A stretch of 60,000 nucleotides of DNA from NCBI RefSeq assembly GCF_964355755.1, contig NC_092679.1:24120432-24180431 (forward strand), written 5' to 3'. The notes below the pieces were generated by a model. That model ran no database searches, was not told where the DNA came from, and saw only the letters and a list, made by a program, of their open reading frames with translations. Below, in pieces: positions 13,566-47,269 of the stretch (its first letter is position 1; every line of letters starts with the position of its first letter). This stretch comes from Antedon mediterranea (Eukaryota > Echinodermata > Crinoidea > Comatulida > Antedonidae). The position numbers and the translations under genes are program-made.

Positions 13566-14600
13566 AAATCAACAGATGCAAGAACAATTTTGCTGAAAAA
13601 CATGTTATAATGAAGAATTTTCTCGCAGAACTCATAAAAAAATAGTATGAGAAAAAACAAATTATAACAAAGTTTGAGGATCATTTTTATTTTTTTGGTA
13701 GCGACAACACATAAGAATGGAAAATTATCTGAAAGTTTTCAGCAAAATATAAAGTCAATTAATTTTGCAAGATCCAAAATCATGGGATATTGGCAGCAAC
13801 ATGTGAGAATGAAGAATTGTATTGCAGAACTCGGAAAATATCTGACAATTGACAAGCGTGAGATTCGTAGGAAGTAGGGACAATGTGCGAGAATGTTTTA
13901 AAACTCATAAAGATATATGATAATCAACAACAATTATCAAAGTGTGAGATTAAAGTATAGTTCCATAGTGATAATAATATAATATTAAGGATGAAGATCT
14001 CTTACCAATATAATAGGAGAATTGTGAGATTCATCTAATCATTTAATGAGAGTAAAGATGAATCAGTAAAATCTTACAAACCAATTGGTTTTGTCATGAG
14101 ATTATCTGAGTACAATACAATCATGCAAGTACAACAAGATCAAGTACAACAAGATCAAGTATAACAAGATCAAGTACAACAAGATCAAGTACATACAAAT
14201 CTAGTGAGAATCAAGTACTATTTTGTGAGACTTAGATATGAGACCAACTTCTAATATTAAAACTAGGAATTATATACAGTATTTGAATGACTGTTAGCAG
14301 TTTATGACATTTTGTCATAAGATATTTACATTAGAATTTTGCAGTGTATTGTGGTTAACAAATACATTAAGTATTGACATCTGTATTGTATTTAATATGT
14401 AAAAACTGTCTCGCAATGTTCTTGTCTTATTAAAGGACACCTTTAGGACCCAAATGTTTCCCCTGAATAGGGGTTGGCTGTAGTGTTACAGCATTACCCC
14501 TTGTTGTGTCCCATCAATAGGGGTGAATCCTATTGTTCCGCTCAGCATTTTGTAAAATACTATCTATGTACGATTGCTGTATAATAAAATAAAGACTTGT
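13566..14600 (+). other. Probable 3' UTR of the MAP4K gene
   Basis: AT-rich sequence after the TGA with no further coding similarity. The first clear polyadenylation signals I find are overlapping AATAAA hexamers at 14583-14588 and 14588-14593, giving a 3' UTR of about 1 kb. An ACAAGATCAAGTA repeat lies near 14130-14200. The UTR end is inferred from the signal only. Confidence 0.4.
14583..14593 (+). terminator. Polyadenylation signals AATAAAATAAA
   Basis: Two overlapping AATAAA hexamers about 1 kb after the MAP4K stop codon are the first canonical signals downstream of it. A downstream GU-rich element is not obvious. Confidence 0.35.
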
Positions 14601-14924
14601 ATTATCTCAGCATTACTGGATGATCTTAGCTATGACCAAAATGCAAGGATATTGAAAAGTACTGTCTCTCCCAAGTAGTTAGCAAAATATCGTTGAATGT
14701 CTCATCTAATTTGAATACTCTGAATTTGATTGTGCTGCTAATATCATTTTTGTGTATTTTAGAAATGCATATCGCATATAATTTATTTTGATTTACTTAC
14801 TAAAATTCTAGTATTTAATTTTTGTTTGATTTATAACATATCTGGGATAAAATGTAATAGAAACAAAACTTGGGGTAACTTTGTAATGTAACCCTTTAGG
14901 CAATAAAATAATATTACTACACTA

Positions 14925-15336
14925 CAGTAGAACCTGTATTGAGGGGACACCTGAGACCCAACTCAAAATGTCCACTTAATAGAGGTGTATTGAGGGGACA
15001 CCTGAGACCCAACTCAAAATGTCCACTTAATAGAGGTGTATTGAGGGGACACCTGAGACCCAACTCAAAATGTCCACTTAATAGAGGTGTATTGAGGGGA
15101 CACCTGAGACCCAACTCAAAATGTCCACTTAATAGAGGTGTATTGAGGGGACACCTGAGACCCAACTCAAAATGTCCACTTAATAGAGGTTTATTGAGGG
15201 GACACCTGAGACCCAACTCAAAATGTCCACTTAATAGAGGTGTATTGATGGGACACCTGAGACCCAACTCCAAAATGTACACATGGAAGTGTCCTTTAAT
15301 AAGGATGTCTCATGTCCAAAAGTAGAGATTTTACTG
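14925..15336. mobile_element. pogo-like MITE with internal 51-bp minisatellite
   Basis: It starts with CAGTAGAACC after a TA and ends with GAGATTTTACTG, so it is bounded like the element at 7686. The interior is about seven head-to-tail 51-bp copies containing GAGGGGACACCTGAGACCCA and ATGTCCACTTAATAGAGG. Because 51 is a multiple of 3, both strands stay open for over 110 codons, giving artefactual repeat peptides. Confidence 0.6.
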
Positions 15337-15524
15337 TTATTACCATTTAGATTAACTTAGCTTTGAACTCAAAATGGCAACTTTAAACAAAGGTCTCAAA
15401 TTTAACTTTAATTAATTTAATTTTTCTTTTTCCGATATTCCTAAAAGATATTATAATATTATTGAATAGCCTAGAGTAATAACAATATCAAAACTTTAAA
15501 AAAGATAAGTATATTTTATATTTC

Positions 15525-15630
15525 TTACTCCTTCTACTATTAACTCCTATAAGGGTTCGTTGCATTAATTGCAGTATACTCCTTCTACTATTAACTCCTA
15601 TAAGGGTTCGTTGCATTAATTGCAGTATAA
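15525..15630. repeat. Direct duplication, ~51 bp x 2
   Basis: Two adjacent, nearly identical copies of a segment containing TACTCCTTCTACTATTAACT and GGGTTCGTTGCATTAATTGC. No coding content. Confidence 0.75.
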
Positions 15631-17589
15631 AATAATTACTCAAAATTGGCCTCATACAAGTTAGCAATTTTAAGAAACAAAAATATATTATAATAATGGA
15701 AATGAATAGGATATAGTTACTAACTTATTTTATTAGCAAATACATAGTGTATTATGTTATTGCTAAAACAGGCTGCTGTCATCAAATGTAAACAATGAAA
15801 TCTTTGTAACAACAAGTCAAAGCCAGCTATATATTAAAATACAGAAATTCCTTTTTGAGGGGTAGAAAATAATGTTCAACCTGATGGAAAGTTTGTTTTT
15901 TTCGAATTCATTGATGAGTTGTGGGTAAATTTGATATAGCAATCTTGTTATGAAAATATATTCTGATCATGTTCTCAAAATATTTCATTCTTTATAAATA
16001 TTCAGGCACTTGAAAATATACTTATGATGATAGTTGAATTTTAATTCAGTTTTCTATTGTAAATTTGAGATCAATATGCAGGTACTGTATAACCTATATT
16101 TTTCATTGGGAAAACATGGAATTTTTACATCAATCCTTTGCAGAAAATTTGTTTAGCTCAAACTCATTTTAGCTTTCTAAAGGGGGAAATACAGCTTAAC
16201 AACTTCATATCATTTGTTAAATTGCAAAAAAAAATTATGGATTGTATACGTACGTAAAATCCATGAAACGTAAGATTTTTTACAATTGTGTAATATCGGC
16301 AGAGAAAAATAAAAATAGATGTTTATAAAGATTTCTTTTTTGAAACACTTGCATTGTTTTGTGTACTTATGTATATGTGTGTATAGGTTTTGAAGCGTGT
16401 ATATGAAGCGACGTGTATTTAGAATAAGTTTCTAGAGAAGGCTGTTGGAATACTGTATTTGTTATTATTGATGATAAAGAATCATATTGGCTCCAAATAG
16501 ACTGGTTATACCAATGGTAATACAAATATAAACGTTAATGAATTTGTGTAAAAGAATTTATTTTATCAGAATGATGAAATTATACTATGGAATAAAGAAA
16601 ATATTTCACTTAATATATGACCAAAGATATCATTTTGAGTTGAATAATTATTATTGTTATAATTTTGCTGTAAAATCAATACTAGAGCTTACTTACATGG
16701 TATTGTGTAGCTAATCTGTTCCTATATTTGTTTGTGAAAGTTAGTAAATGGAATAAATATTAAAATAAAAGAATGTTAGAATATTATTTTATTTTTTATT
16801 GTTTAATAGGTAAATAATAAAATTATTATAATTATTCAATCAATCAATCAATCAATGTAATAATTTAATTTACAAAATGAATTTGTACTGTAAACTGTAT
16901 TCCAACAGCTTTCTGTTTTTGTACTGTGTTAGGGCATATGTAACATAAGTTGTGTCCTTATCTTGTTGTAAAAATGTACTAAAACAATTATAGAGAGTGT
17001 TTAAGTTGCTAACGATTATGTTGCAATTCCTCTGTTCATTAAACTTTAATAAGAATCTATGATTTTGTATTTATATGAAGATTTAAAAAAATTAATGATA
17101 GTTAATGAAATAGTAATATTATTAATTTCATCTTTGTATTTAATCATTGTTGATTTTAGAGTGTAAATATGCATAAAACTAATTTTTGATCTTTTTTTAC
17201 TAATTTGTAGAATTTATAGCTTAAAAAAGTTGCAGATTTTTTCTTTTTTCAGTCATTATTTTTATTTGTGGTTATCTATATAATACACACAGGGATAATT
17301 TTGGAGTTGTTAAAATTAGCGAATAATTTACAATATCCTCCTACCTTCTATGTGTAGTTTTTCATGTTTGTCCAATAAAATAATTACCATATATCAAAAT
17401 GTAAAAATTAAACTTTTTCTACAGTATGTATCTATGAGTGAGTAATAATTGGGCAAGTAATAATTGGAAAGTATGAATTTGTCAGGAAAAAGTCTGTCAG
17501 AATTTCATGTTGTAACTCTATAATAAAGGTTACCGTTTGGCCTTATTAGACCATACATTTAATTACGTCTTTTTGTTAATATATTGTGA

Positions 17590-17830
17590 TTTTCTTAGAC
17601 ACACACAGCCTCAGAGGTGGCAATTCTGTGTTCAAGTCCTGTCAGATGGCCGTATTATTATCATGTTTAACTCCACAAAAAACACTACTACTATAAACAA
17701 ATCTTTGTGAGTAGAACATGTCGTGAATAAGATCCTGACATCTGACAGGATTGAACCCAGGACCCATGGGTCAGTAGCCGAGCATCTAAATCAAAGTCCA
17801 CTCAAAATATATCCTCTAATTTTAAGGATC
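17590..17830 (-). mobile_element. tRNA-derived SINE relic
   Basis: On the minus strand a pol III B-box-like GGGTTCAATCCTG is followed by TCAGATGTCAGGATCTTA, matching the SINE at 39063-39345 (GGGTTCAATTCCTG then ATGTATGTCAGGATTTTA). An inverted partial copy seems to occupy the other half (17630-17650). Boundaries are approximate. Confidence 0.5.
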
Positions 17831-19204
17831 TTTCTGTTCCGGCACGGTTCCAGTCCGACGGCAGAAAATCAATTTTAATACCAATGTTTCGTTTTCATGA
17901 TGCTCCAGGCGGCTATGCACTAATCAATATGCACTTAGCCAGATCTGAATATGGTGTGAAAGACCCGTAACACATGCATGTTCTTCTCATTGCAATTAGA
18001 TACAGAACAACATAACTAACATTTAACCATTTACTGGTGTTGTTTATTGTTAATACTTGATTATCAATCCACTTGATCAAGCGTCATTTATATTGGTTCA
18101 AGATACCAGGATAACATTTTGCACCAATCGAATCACTCATAAACATACGCTAGGGATTACAATGATGTTATGTCTACTTTTTGCACCAATCAAATCATTC
18201 GTAAACACACTAGGGAGTACAATGATGTTTTAATCTATTTCATTTTCTGGATGCTGTTAGACGATAATAATTGAGAAGAAATTGTAATAGACTAGCTGCT
18301 GTATTAATGTTTCAATCTAAATAAATATTATGACCACTGACCATTAAATGGGGTTAAAACAAATATACTGCCCTCTATTGTAAAATTGTTAACAGTACGA
18401 TAAATTATAGGATGGGTTGATATGCCAACTCAGGGCTCAAAACCTTTACCTAAAACAAAGATAGTTTGCTGGTTAAATTTAATCCTCTTTTTTTTTAAAG
18501 ATATCATCCATATGTAAATTTCAATGAAGAGCAAGTGTCTTTCCTCAACCGGAATTCGCTCTTACGTAAATTTATATAGATACAGCAGTTTTTCTCTATT
18601 TTCATATACATCATCTATCCATGTCTATGTTTAAAATCATTTTACAATGGTTTTATCCACCACACAATATGTTATCAAATTTTTACAAAATATATGCAAA
18701 TAAAAATTGTCAAAACAATATAAAATGGGAATAAGAAACAAAATCCTCTCCTCCCAATTGAAGTACTAGTTTTCAAAATTCCCCTTTCGATTGACTTTAT
18801 GTGTGACTATGATATACAATTAATGTTTAAAAAAATAAGAATTAAAATTGATTAAAACTTATATTTTTTATAAAAAAAATGCATGCAAGCAATCCATCCT
18901 CTGCATTGTTTATTTTCTATTTCATTCAAACCTCATAGTGCCATTGAAACTATGTTTATGTTTTGATAAAGTGATAACGAATATCATTATGAAACAAGTA
19001 AACAAATTTGTTTCATCAGTAATTTATCAAATTTGTTTTTTTGATTCTCCAGGTTGATATTATGTCAAGTATTGTTTTATCTTTTGCCGCAGTTAAGAAT
19101 TCCTATTGTTTACTAACGGTTGCTATGGTAAACCAATTTACATATTAAGTATTTGACCCTGGTGTTAAGTACGATCTACTTTTCCTGGAGTACGCTTGCG
19201 CGTC

Positions 19205-19213
19205 TCTCGCGAG
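19205..19213. promoter_or_regulatory. TCTCGCGAG promoter-like motif
   Basis: TCTCGCGAG matches nine of ten bases of the palindromic TCTCGCGAGA element found in many vertebrate promoters. It lies in a locally CpG-richer stretch 1.4 kb upstream of the CDKL1 start codon, where a first non-coding exon would be expected. The link to CDKL1 transcription is inference. Confidence 0.3.
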
Positions 19214-20541
19214 TAATATTAAACATTTTGAAGATTAATACAATGTTTATATTGTAAAAATACCCATTTTAACAAATTGTAAAATCTTGATTAATACATG
19301 AATTTGTATGTTCTTTTTAATATTCATTTACCAAAACAAACTATATTGTAAAGAAGAGACCGTATCACATCGCGGAATAATCTTGTATCTGGGGTCATTA
19401 ATTGCAAATGGTTCTTCTCTCGTCGAGATCTCTGTGGTGCGAAGACATCGCGGTAAACAATATTTTTCCTGGATGGGTAAATCGATGTGGTACATATTTC
19501 TGTGTTTTAAACACATGTTTTAAGTCAAATTACTAGCCTATCTAGAATAAAGTTAATTCATATTTTATTAAATCGTTTATAGGACAGCTTAAATTGATAT
19601 GGATAGCCTACCTCGATAACCGAACATTATGATGGAGTGAGTTGGGTAAGTAGCCACACGACGAACATAGAAAAAATACCTGACAGTGTTGGTAATTTAT
19701 AATCAATTGTTTACTAGGTAGGCTTATACCTAGGCTAGGTCACATACTACTAGGCCTATTCTATCTAGCTAGGCCTAGGATTAGACTTTATATTGTATAA
19801 TGTTTATGTAGTGTGATTACTACTAGGCCTACTACTAGGCCCAAGATAAACATTGTTGATAAGTTGAAATTGAATCGCATTGTTGTTCAATGTCTGATAT
19901 ATAAATAAAAATTAGACAGAATAATGTGTTCCTTTTTTAATTTAAAATTCACAGCAGCAGTCCGGAGTGTCAGTCGAATCACACCATTGACACTGGGGTC
20001 TGCATTCAATGTCCGTAGAAATGTGTGCCCCCAAATAATCTGACAACAAACACCCGAGATACACACATATGTGAAAATCTTTAGTCCAAACTATTAGTAT
20101 TACTAGTAGGAGGCCTACATTAAATAATATATAAAATTATGAAGAGTTTAACATGCGCCCCAACAAAAACTGACCTGTAGTTTTGAGAAGGCTAAAAATC
20201 GGCATTCTTTATTGACTTTTCATCAAGTTCCAGTTTTCTTCCATGATTACTGTCTGTCTGCGTGCAATATTTTGTCCCACATCATTTTATTTTTTTAATG
20301 ACAAACAATAAGATTAATTGTTGAAAATGTAAAAACTGAGCGATTAAATCAATCCACAATATTTTCACAATACATGCCTTCAAAATCCTATATCAAAAAT
20401 GTTTTAGCTTATGTGAGGAGCCATAATTCCTTTGGCCTATGTACAGATAAAAAATAGTTTTAGCTTTTTAAAACAAATGTTAGTCTACAAGTTATTAGCT
20501 ATCAATCAAATTAATCAATTAGTTGTTTTGTTTTTCCACAG

Positions 20542-42059
<21,518 letters not shown>

Positions 42060-42060
42060 C

Positions 42061-42290
42061 TGGCTGTGCATCCTGTCCGCGTATGTAAAGACACCCTACA
42101 ACTCCACTTACGAGGCTTCTCGGTAGCAGATGACCCTCGAGGACCTAGTGAAGTGCGTGGCGACGGTAGAGAAACAAAACTAAGCGTTAAAAGTGACGCT
42201 GCTCGATTACAACCGCCACATCTACCGGAACCACCTCGCTTACATGACCCCCTCTATCTGTTACCTAGAGTCAAGAGTGGTGGAAATTGA
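42061..42290 (+). pseudogene. GC-rich coding-like island with two in-frame stops
   Basis: Directly after the CDKL1 stop, base composition jumps to GC-rich. In the frame starting at 42061 most codons end in G or C: WLCILSAYVKTPYNSTYEAS then R*, QMTLEDLVKCVATVEKQN*, ALKVTLLDYNRHIYRNHL, AYMTPSICYLESRVVEID. That frame looks like real, partly helical protein broken by TAG and TAA. The CDKL1 frame is also open past its TGA to 42288, but reads as Arg/Pro-rich shadow sequence. I do not recognise the protein. It may be a decayed exon or a captured fragment now in the CDKL1 3' UTR. Confidence 0.45.
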
Positions 42291-42790
42291 TAGTTATTCA
42301 TTTATAAATTTAAAAGTGTGTACACATGAGTGTATACATCAGCCAATCCTCATACAGTATCATCTAATGACAGTAAACAGTCTGCAGTATTGTGTCTGCT
42401 GATGACAGCAGACCCATTCATAATACCTAATATTAAGTTACTGTATCTGTCTCTCTAAAAAAATAACAACTACATTTATAAGGTTGGTCTACTGATTGGA
42501 AAACTAAATACCAATTTACGAGCGGTAATGGTAAGCCATAAACGGTATAAATATAGAATCTATATTATTTCTCTTTTTAAGCTTACCATTACCGCTTGTC
42601 AGTAAATTGGCCTTAACTAACCATTAACCATTCAGCTAAACAGCTGAATTGCATAGAGGCGTTAACACAACACTTTTGAAAAAGTCAGGAGATGCTATTC
42701 AGTAGCCCATGTGGGATGGCTGTGTCCGTCGGCCGACATGATATTGCAGACTGATTAGTTCTTCTCTAATAACGTTGAACAATCTTTATC
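42291..42790. other. Probable CDKL1 3' UTR or downstream spacer
   Basis: AT-rich sequence without a recognised gene. A loose inverted pair (GGTAATGGTAAGC near 42524 and GCTTACCATTACC near 42580) could form a hairpin. No convincing polyadenylation signal is seen before the satellite. Confidence 0.4.
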
Positions 42791-43757
42791 TAAGTATTAT
42801 TAATATACTGTTAAGTATTATTAATATACTGTTAAGTATTATTGATATACTGTTAAGTATTATTGATATACTGTTAAGTATTATTGATATACTGTTAAGT
42901 ATTATTGATATACTGTTAAGTATTATTGATATACTGTTAAGTATTATTGATATACTGTTAAGTATTATTGATATACTGTTAAGTATTATTGATATACTGT
43001 TAAGTATTATTGATATACTGTTAAGTATTATTAATATACTGTTAAGTATTATTGATATACTGTACTGTTAAGTATTATTGATATACTGTTAAGTATTATT
43101 GATATACTGTTAAGTATTATTGATATACTGTTAAGTATTATTAATATACTGTTAAGTATTATTGATATACTGTTAAGTATTATTGATATACTGTTAAGTA
43201 TTATTGATATACTGTTAAGTATTATTGATATACTGTTAAGTATTATTGATATACTGTTAAGTATTATTGATATACTGTTAAGTATTATTGATATACTGTT
43301 AAGTATTATTGATATACTGTTAAGTATTATTGATATACTGTTAAGTATTATTGATATACTGTTAAGTATTATTGATATACTGTTAAGTATTATTGATATA
43401 CTGTTAAGTATTATTGATATACTGTTAAGTATTATTGATATACTGTTAAGTATTATTGATATACTGTTAAGTATTATTGATATACTGTTAAGTATTATTG
43501 ATATACTGTTAAGTATTATTGATATACTGTTAAGTATTATTGATATACTGTTAAGTATTATTGATATACTGTTAAGTATTATTGATATACTGTTAAGTAT
43601 TATTGATATACTGTTAAGTATTATTGATATACTGTTAAGTATTATTGATATACTGTTAAGTATTATTAATATACTGTTAAGTATTATTGATATACTGTTA
43701 AGTATTATTGATATACTGTTAAGTATTATTGATATACTGTTAAGTATTATTATACTA
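42791..43757. repeat. 21-bp satellite, about 46 copies
   Basis: Head-to-tail TTAAGTATTATTGATATACTG, nearly invariant; a few copies have TTAATA for TTGATA and one carries an extra CTGTA near 43058. Because 21 is a multiple of 3, all frames without stops stay open, giving long artefactual Ile/Leu/Asn/Ser repeats on both strands. Confidence 0.97.
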
Positions 43758-45639
43758 ACTTTATTCCAAACTGTCATAATGCTTGAAAGTCATTTTCCAT
43801 TCCAACCGCGGTCAGGATGCCGTCGTAATTTTACGAATTCTACAGTTGCCAATTCCTTTTTTGCTGCGTATTGGTGTTCATTTTACCAAATCTTTTTGCT
43901 GTAATTAAAAATAAAATAGTTGTTGCTGTAGATGTTGTATGCTCACTGCACGCACGACAACACTGTTATCGCAGTGACTCAAATGCTGATGATTTCTATC
44001 TTAAATTCTACTTTTCATTATCATTTTTAGTAAACTTTAAATTTAATTTGGTTATATCAGGGAAGAGTGTATTTCACTGTCCTCTGGTTATATTAATTTA
44101 GACATTACTGGTTACTGTATATTCTTGTGAATAAAACATAGGATAAATAATCAAAGTTGAATACTCAAAAGCACTATGATTTTCATATACAATGGCTGTT
44201 TCGAATCAACTAATCCAATACCGGTTTAAAGCTGCTACAAAGCTTACAGCAATTTGTGCATAATAGCACCATGAATATATTCTTTAAAGATACTTGGATT
44301 TTAATTATTATTCATTTCATTATCATTCTCACAATAGATATAATCTACAAAAACTACTGTATTGAAAAGTACTTATTAGAATTCCTATACTAGGTGCCAA
44401 GGCAGCCATCTTACTATCCATGCATTCAACAACACATGAACAAAATGAAATTTAATTGTTTATTTTTTCTTTTTATAAGTGGAAACATTGGTTTTCATTT
44501 TTTTTTTTATGGAAGAGATTAACTTTATTAAAACTACAAATGAAAGTCTGATTTTATTAACCTTCATTTTTCATGTTTTTGAAGGTTTTTTCCCTGTGAA
44601 ACAAACGAGGGCCAATTATAACACTATAACGAATCTCTCATTTTTACATTTAAATCAATAAACTCGGGTAGGCCAAATTTTTATGGTAATTTGTAAAATA
44701 TAGAATTTTCAACTAAATTATTTTGGTCATATTTCGTATACACAAGAATATGCAGTAACTCGGGCATACCAGTTATTTGGATTAGGTTACAGCTTGTAGT
44801 AAACACAAACGCGTACAGAATGCATGGTTACGATTATTTATGTTATTTTTTTTTCATATTTAATCAAATTGTACACATTTTTAATGAATGTTATTTGTCT
44901 TTGTATATAATGTAAAAATTAATATGCATGTTATAGGTATGTTTACTAGGGTAGTTCCAAAAAAATTGCTTTATTAAAAAAAACATACATTTCAGTATTT
45001 TATTGACTAGGAATGTTATATTCACTATATATTTTTTTTATTCATAGAAAAGAGAAATAGAGTTTTAGATATATAGTATATTGGATTAAAATGATTTATT
45101 TGTTCTTATTTTATTTGAAAATTGCCATAATGACCCATTTAAAAATGCATAAATTGTTTTGAAGTTTGGAAAATAATAATAATAATAATAATAAAAAATA
45201 ACAATGTACGATTGGATTGAACAATGAAAGGGCCCATTCTAGTATGTGATTGTTCAAATGGTTTTTCTGGTTTTTGCTTCTTTCAAAACCATACCTTTAT
45301 CATAGCAGTATTGCTATTAGTAAGATCCAATGTTAAAATCCATTCTAAAATCCAATTAACATAAACATATTTGTTGCTACGTTTTACAATAAATCAGAAA
45401 TCTAAATATAGAATCCCATAAGTGTTGTTACCATGGTAATAATGTTGTAATGTGGCTACATCAAATCTTTTATATTCCAGTCATTTGTCATCATTTTAAG
45501 TTTGTATCTTAAAACACCTGTTGTACTTTGAATGCCAAAGAGTCATTTTCTTTTAACAAACAATAACATATTTACTTGGAAACAAGATATTTTACGATAA
45601 TTTAATAGCATTTTGTTGCTATTAGCTACCAAAAATGCG

Positions 45640-45905
45640 GTCAACTAGATTCAGTGTTGAGTGTTGATCTAAATGTTGTTTTGTCCTTATTGCATTTCAA
45701 CTAGATTCAGTGTTGAGTGTTGATCTAAATGTTGTTTTGTCCTTATTGCATTTCAACTAGATTCAGTGTTGAGTGTTGATCTAAATGTTGTTATCCTTAT
45801 TGCATTTCAACTAGATTCAGTGTTGAGTGTTGATCTAAATGTTGTTATCCTTATTGCATTTCAACTAGATTCACTGTTGAGTGTTGATCTAAAGGTTGCC
45901 ATCTT
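45640..45905. repeat. 57-60-bp minisatellite, about 4.5 copies
   Basis: The unit contains CAACTAGATTCAGTGTTGAG and GTTGATCTAAATGTTG. The first two copies carry TTTTGTCC where the later ones have TATCC, so length variants cluster. Confidence 0.85.
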
Positions 45906-46940
45906 TATTGCATGTTCATAACAATATCCATCTGAAAGCTGCCTCTCGTTCAGACACTATTGATTTGAAAACATATGTCTAGAAAATATTTATAACATTT
46001 TTAACAATTCAAATTTATGTTTTACTCTTTTTATCCAGTATTGTCTGGGTAAACACGATATTATCTCATTATTTCCTCTTTTCTATTTCTTGAATATGTT
46101 GTGAGGGCATCTTGATTTTTTTTTGCTTCAATTTCTTTTTTATTTTTCTTAAAAATCTTGTCAAGATCTTGTCTCAGTTTTTGTTTTTTGTTCCATTTTT
46201 CTTTCACTGTTTCTTGGTTGCAATCTGTCATTCACTTGCTCCATCTGCTGCCCTCCCTTCTTGCTATTTGACGTCACATGCCCCTCTCCATTTTGGTTTA
46301 CAAGATTTGTGTAGGCCCATTGTTGCCCAGCTATGATTTTGTTTCCCAAGTCTCAATTGAATATTCACAATTGCAAACATGCCATTTGTGATAACTCGTG
46401 ATAAATATGATTATTTTAGTAAATGATTTTTTTAAAATTTTACTTACAAATTATTCCGATAAAAATTAAAGAATTGCAAACATTGCTTTAATGTATTTAG
46501 TACAGGTCTCCAATTGAAGACCAATTTAGGTACAACAATTTTGTGTATTTGCTAATTTTGCTCTGTGATAAAATAGTTATTTTGGACGAGTCATTTAAAC
46601 ATAATTGTATACATATTGTATAATCTACTGTTTCCAATTAGATTTGCTAGTAAAATTGTAACACAATTAAAGAAGTAAAATAAATTTAAATACTTTTAAT
46701 TAATAATAATAATTCATCTGCTTTCATAATTTTTTTAAGCGAGGTACTTTTTCTTTGAACCAAATATGTTTGGTACAACGTTCATGTATTAATCTTAAAT
46801 GTTCCTCAAACGAATGAAATAATAGTAAAATATAATATTAGCTAGTAATATTGTTAGGATATGTTTTATTGTTAAATCAGCAAATACTGTATATGGTAAA
46901 AATAAGCTAAGATGATCACTTTGCATATTAACTTTATATA

Positions 46941-47004
46941 CAGTGGAACCCCTATACCCCTATTAAGGGGATAAATTTAAAGTGCGGAAGGTTTCCCCTT
47001 ACTG
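46941..47004. mobile_element. 64-bp pogo-like MITE
   Basis: It starts CAGTGGAACCCC and ends GGTTTCCCCTTACTG, flanked by TA on both sides. It is the smallest member of the CAGTRGAACC-ended group also seen at 7686 and 14925. Confidence 0.5.
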
Positions 47005-47269
47005 TATAAACATTTCAGCAAAATAATCAACCATTTGTTCTCTATATACGTTACAAACAGGTTTAAATGCCGAATATAAATGTACATAGTTTATTTATAA
47101 CTGTAAAGCTACTTCTAGCATTACATAGTTTATGTTATCCTGACGAGTATAGACGTTTAAATGCATCACTGTATTCTAGAAATAAATGTTTTATCAGAAA
47201 ATGTATTGAATTGTGACTTCCTAATTATTATTTTTTGTGTTTAAAAATGTACTCATTCTAATCTGAAAA

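Larger units (their letters stand above)
15337..19190. other. AT-rich spacer between MAP4K and CDKL1
   Basis: No exon recognised. It contains a 51-bp direct duplication (about 15525-15630), an (AATC)n run near 16837-16855 and a SINE relic at 17590-17830 on the minus strand. Confidence 0.5.
43758..47269. other. Intergenic spacer between CDKL1 and the leishmanolysin-like gene
   Basis: AT-rich DNA with no recognised exon on either strand. It contains a ~57-60-bp minisatellite (45640-45905), an (ATA)n run near 45175-45195 and a 64-bp MITE at 46941-47004. Open frames here are short, low-complexity and unlike any family I know. Confidence 0.5.

Noticed and set aside
14917-15325. Repeat proteins on both strands (GLRCPLNTPLLSGHFE and RGHLRPNSKCPLNRGV types)
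   Set aside because: Artefact of the 51-bp minisatellite; equal openness on both strands and location in a MITE argue against coding.
43049-43777. 242-codon open frame (minus strand) and a 98-codon one (plus strand) of Ile/Leu/Asn/Ser repeats
   Set aside because: Created by the 21-bp satellite, whose unit length is a multiple of 3; both strands are open and no start, codon bias or splice context supports a gene.
46112-46349. Overlapping ~60-75-codon frames on both strands
   Set aside because: Low-complexity Phe/Leu-rich on one strand and its shadow on the other; no splice context or similarity.
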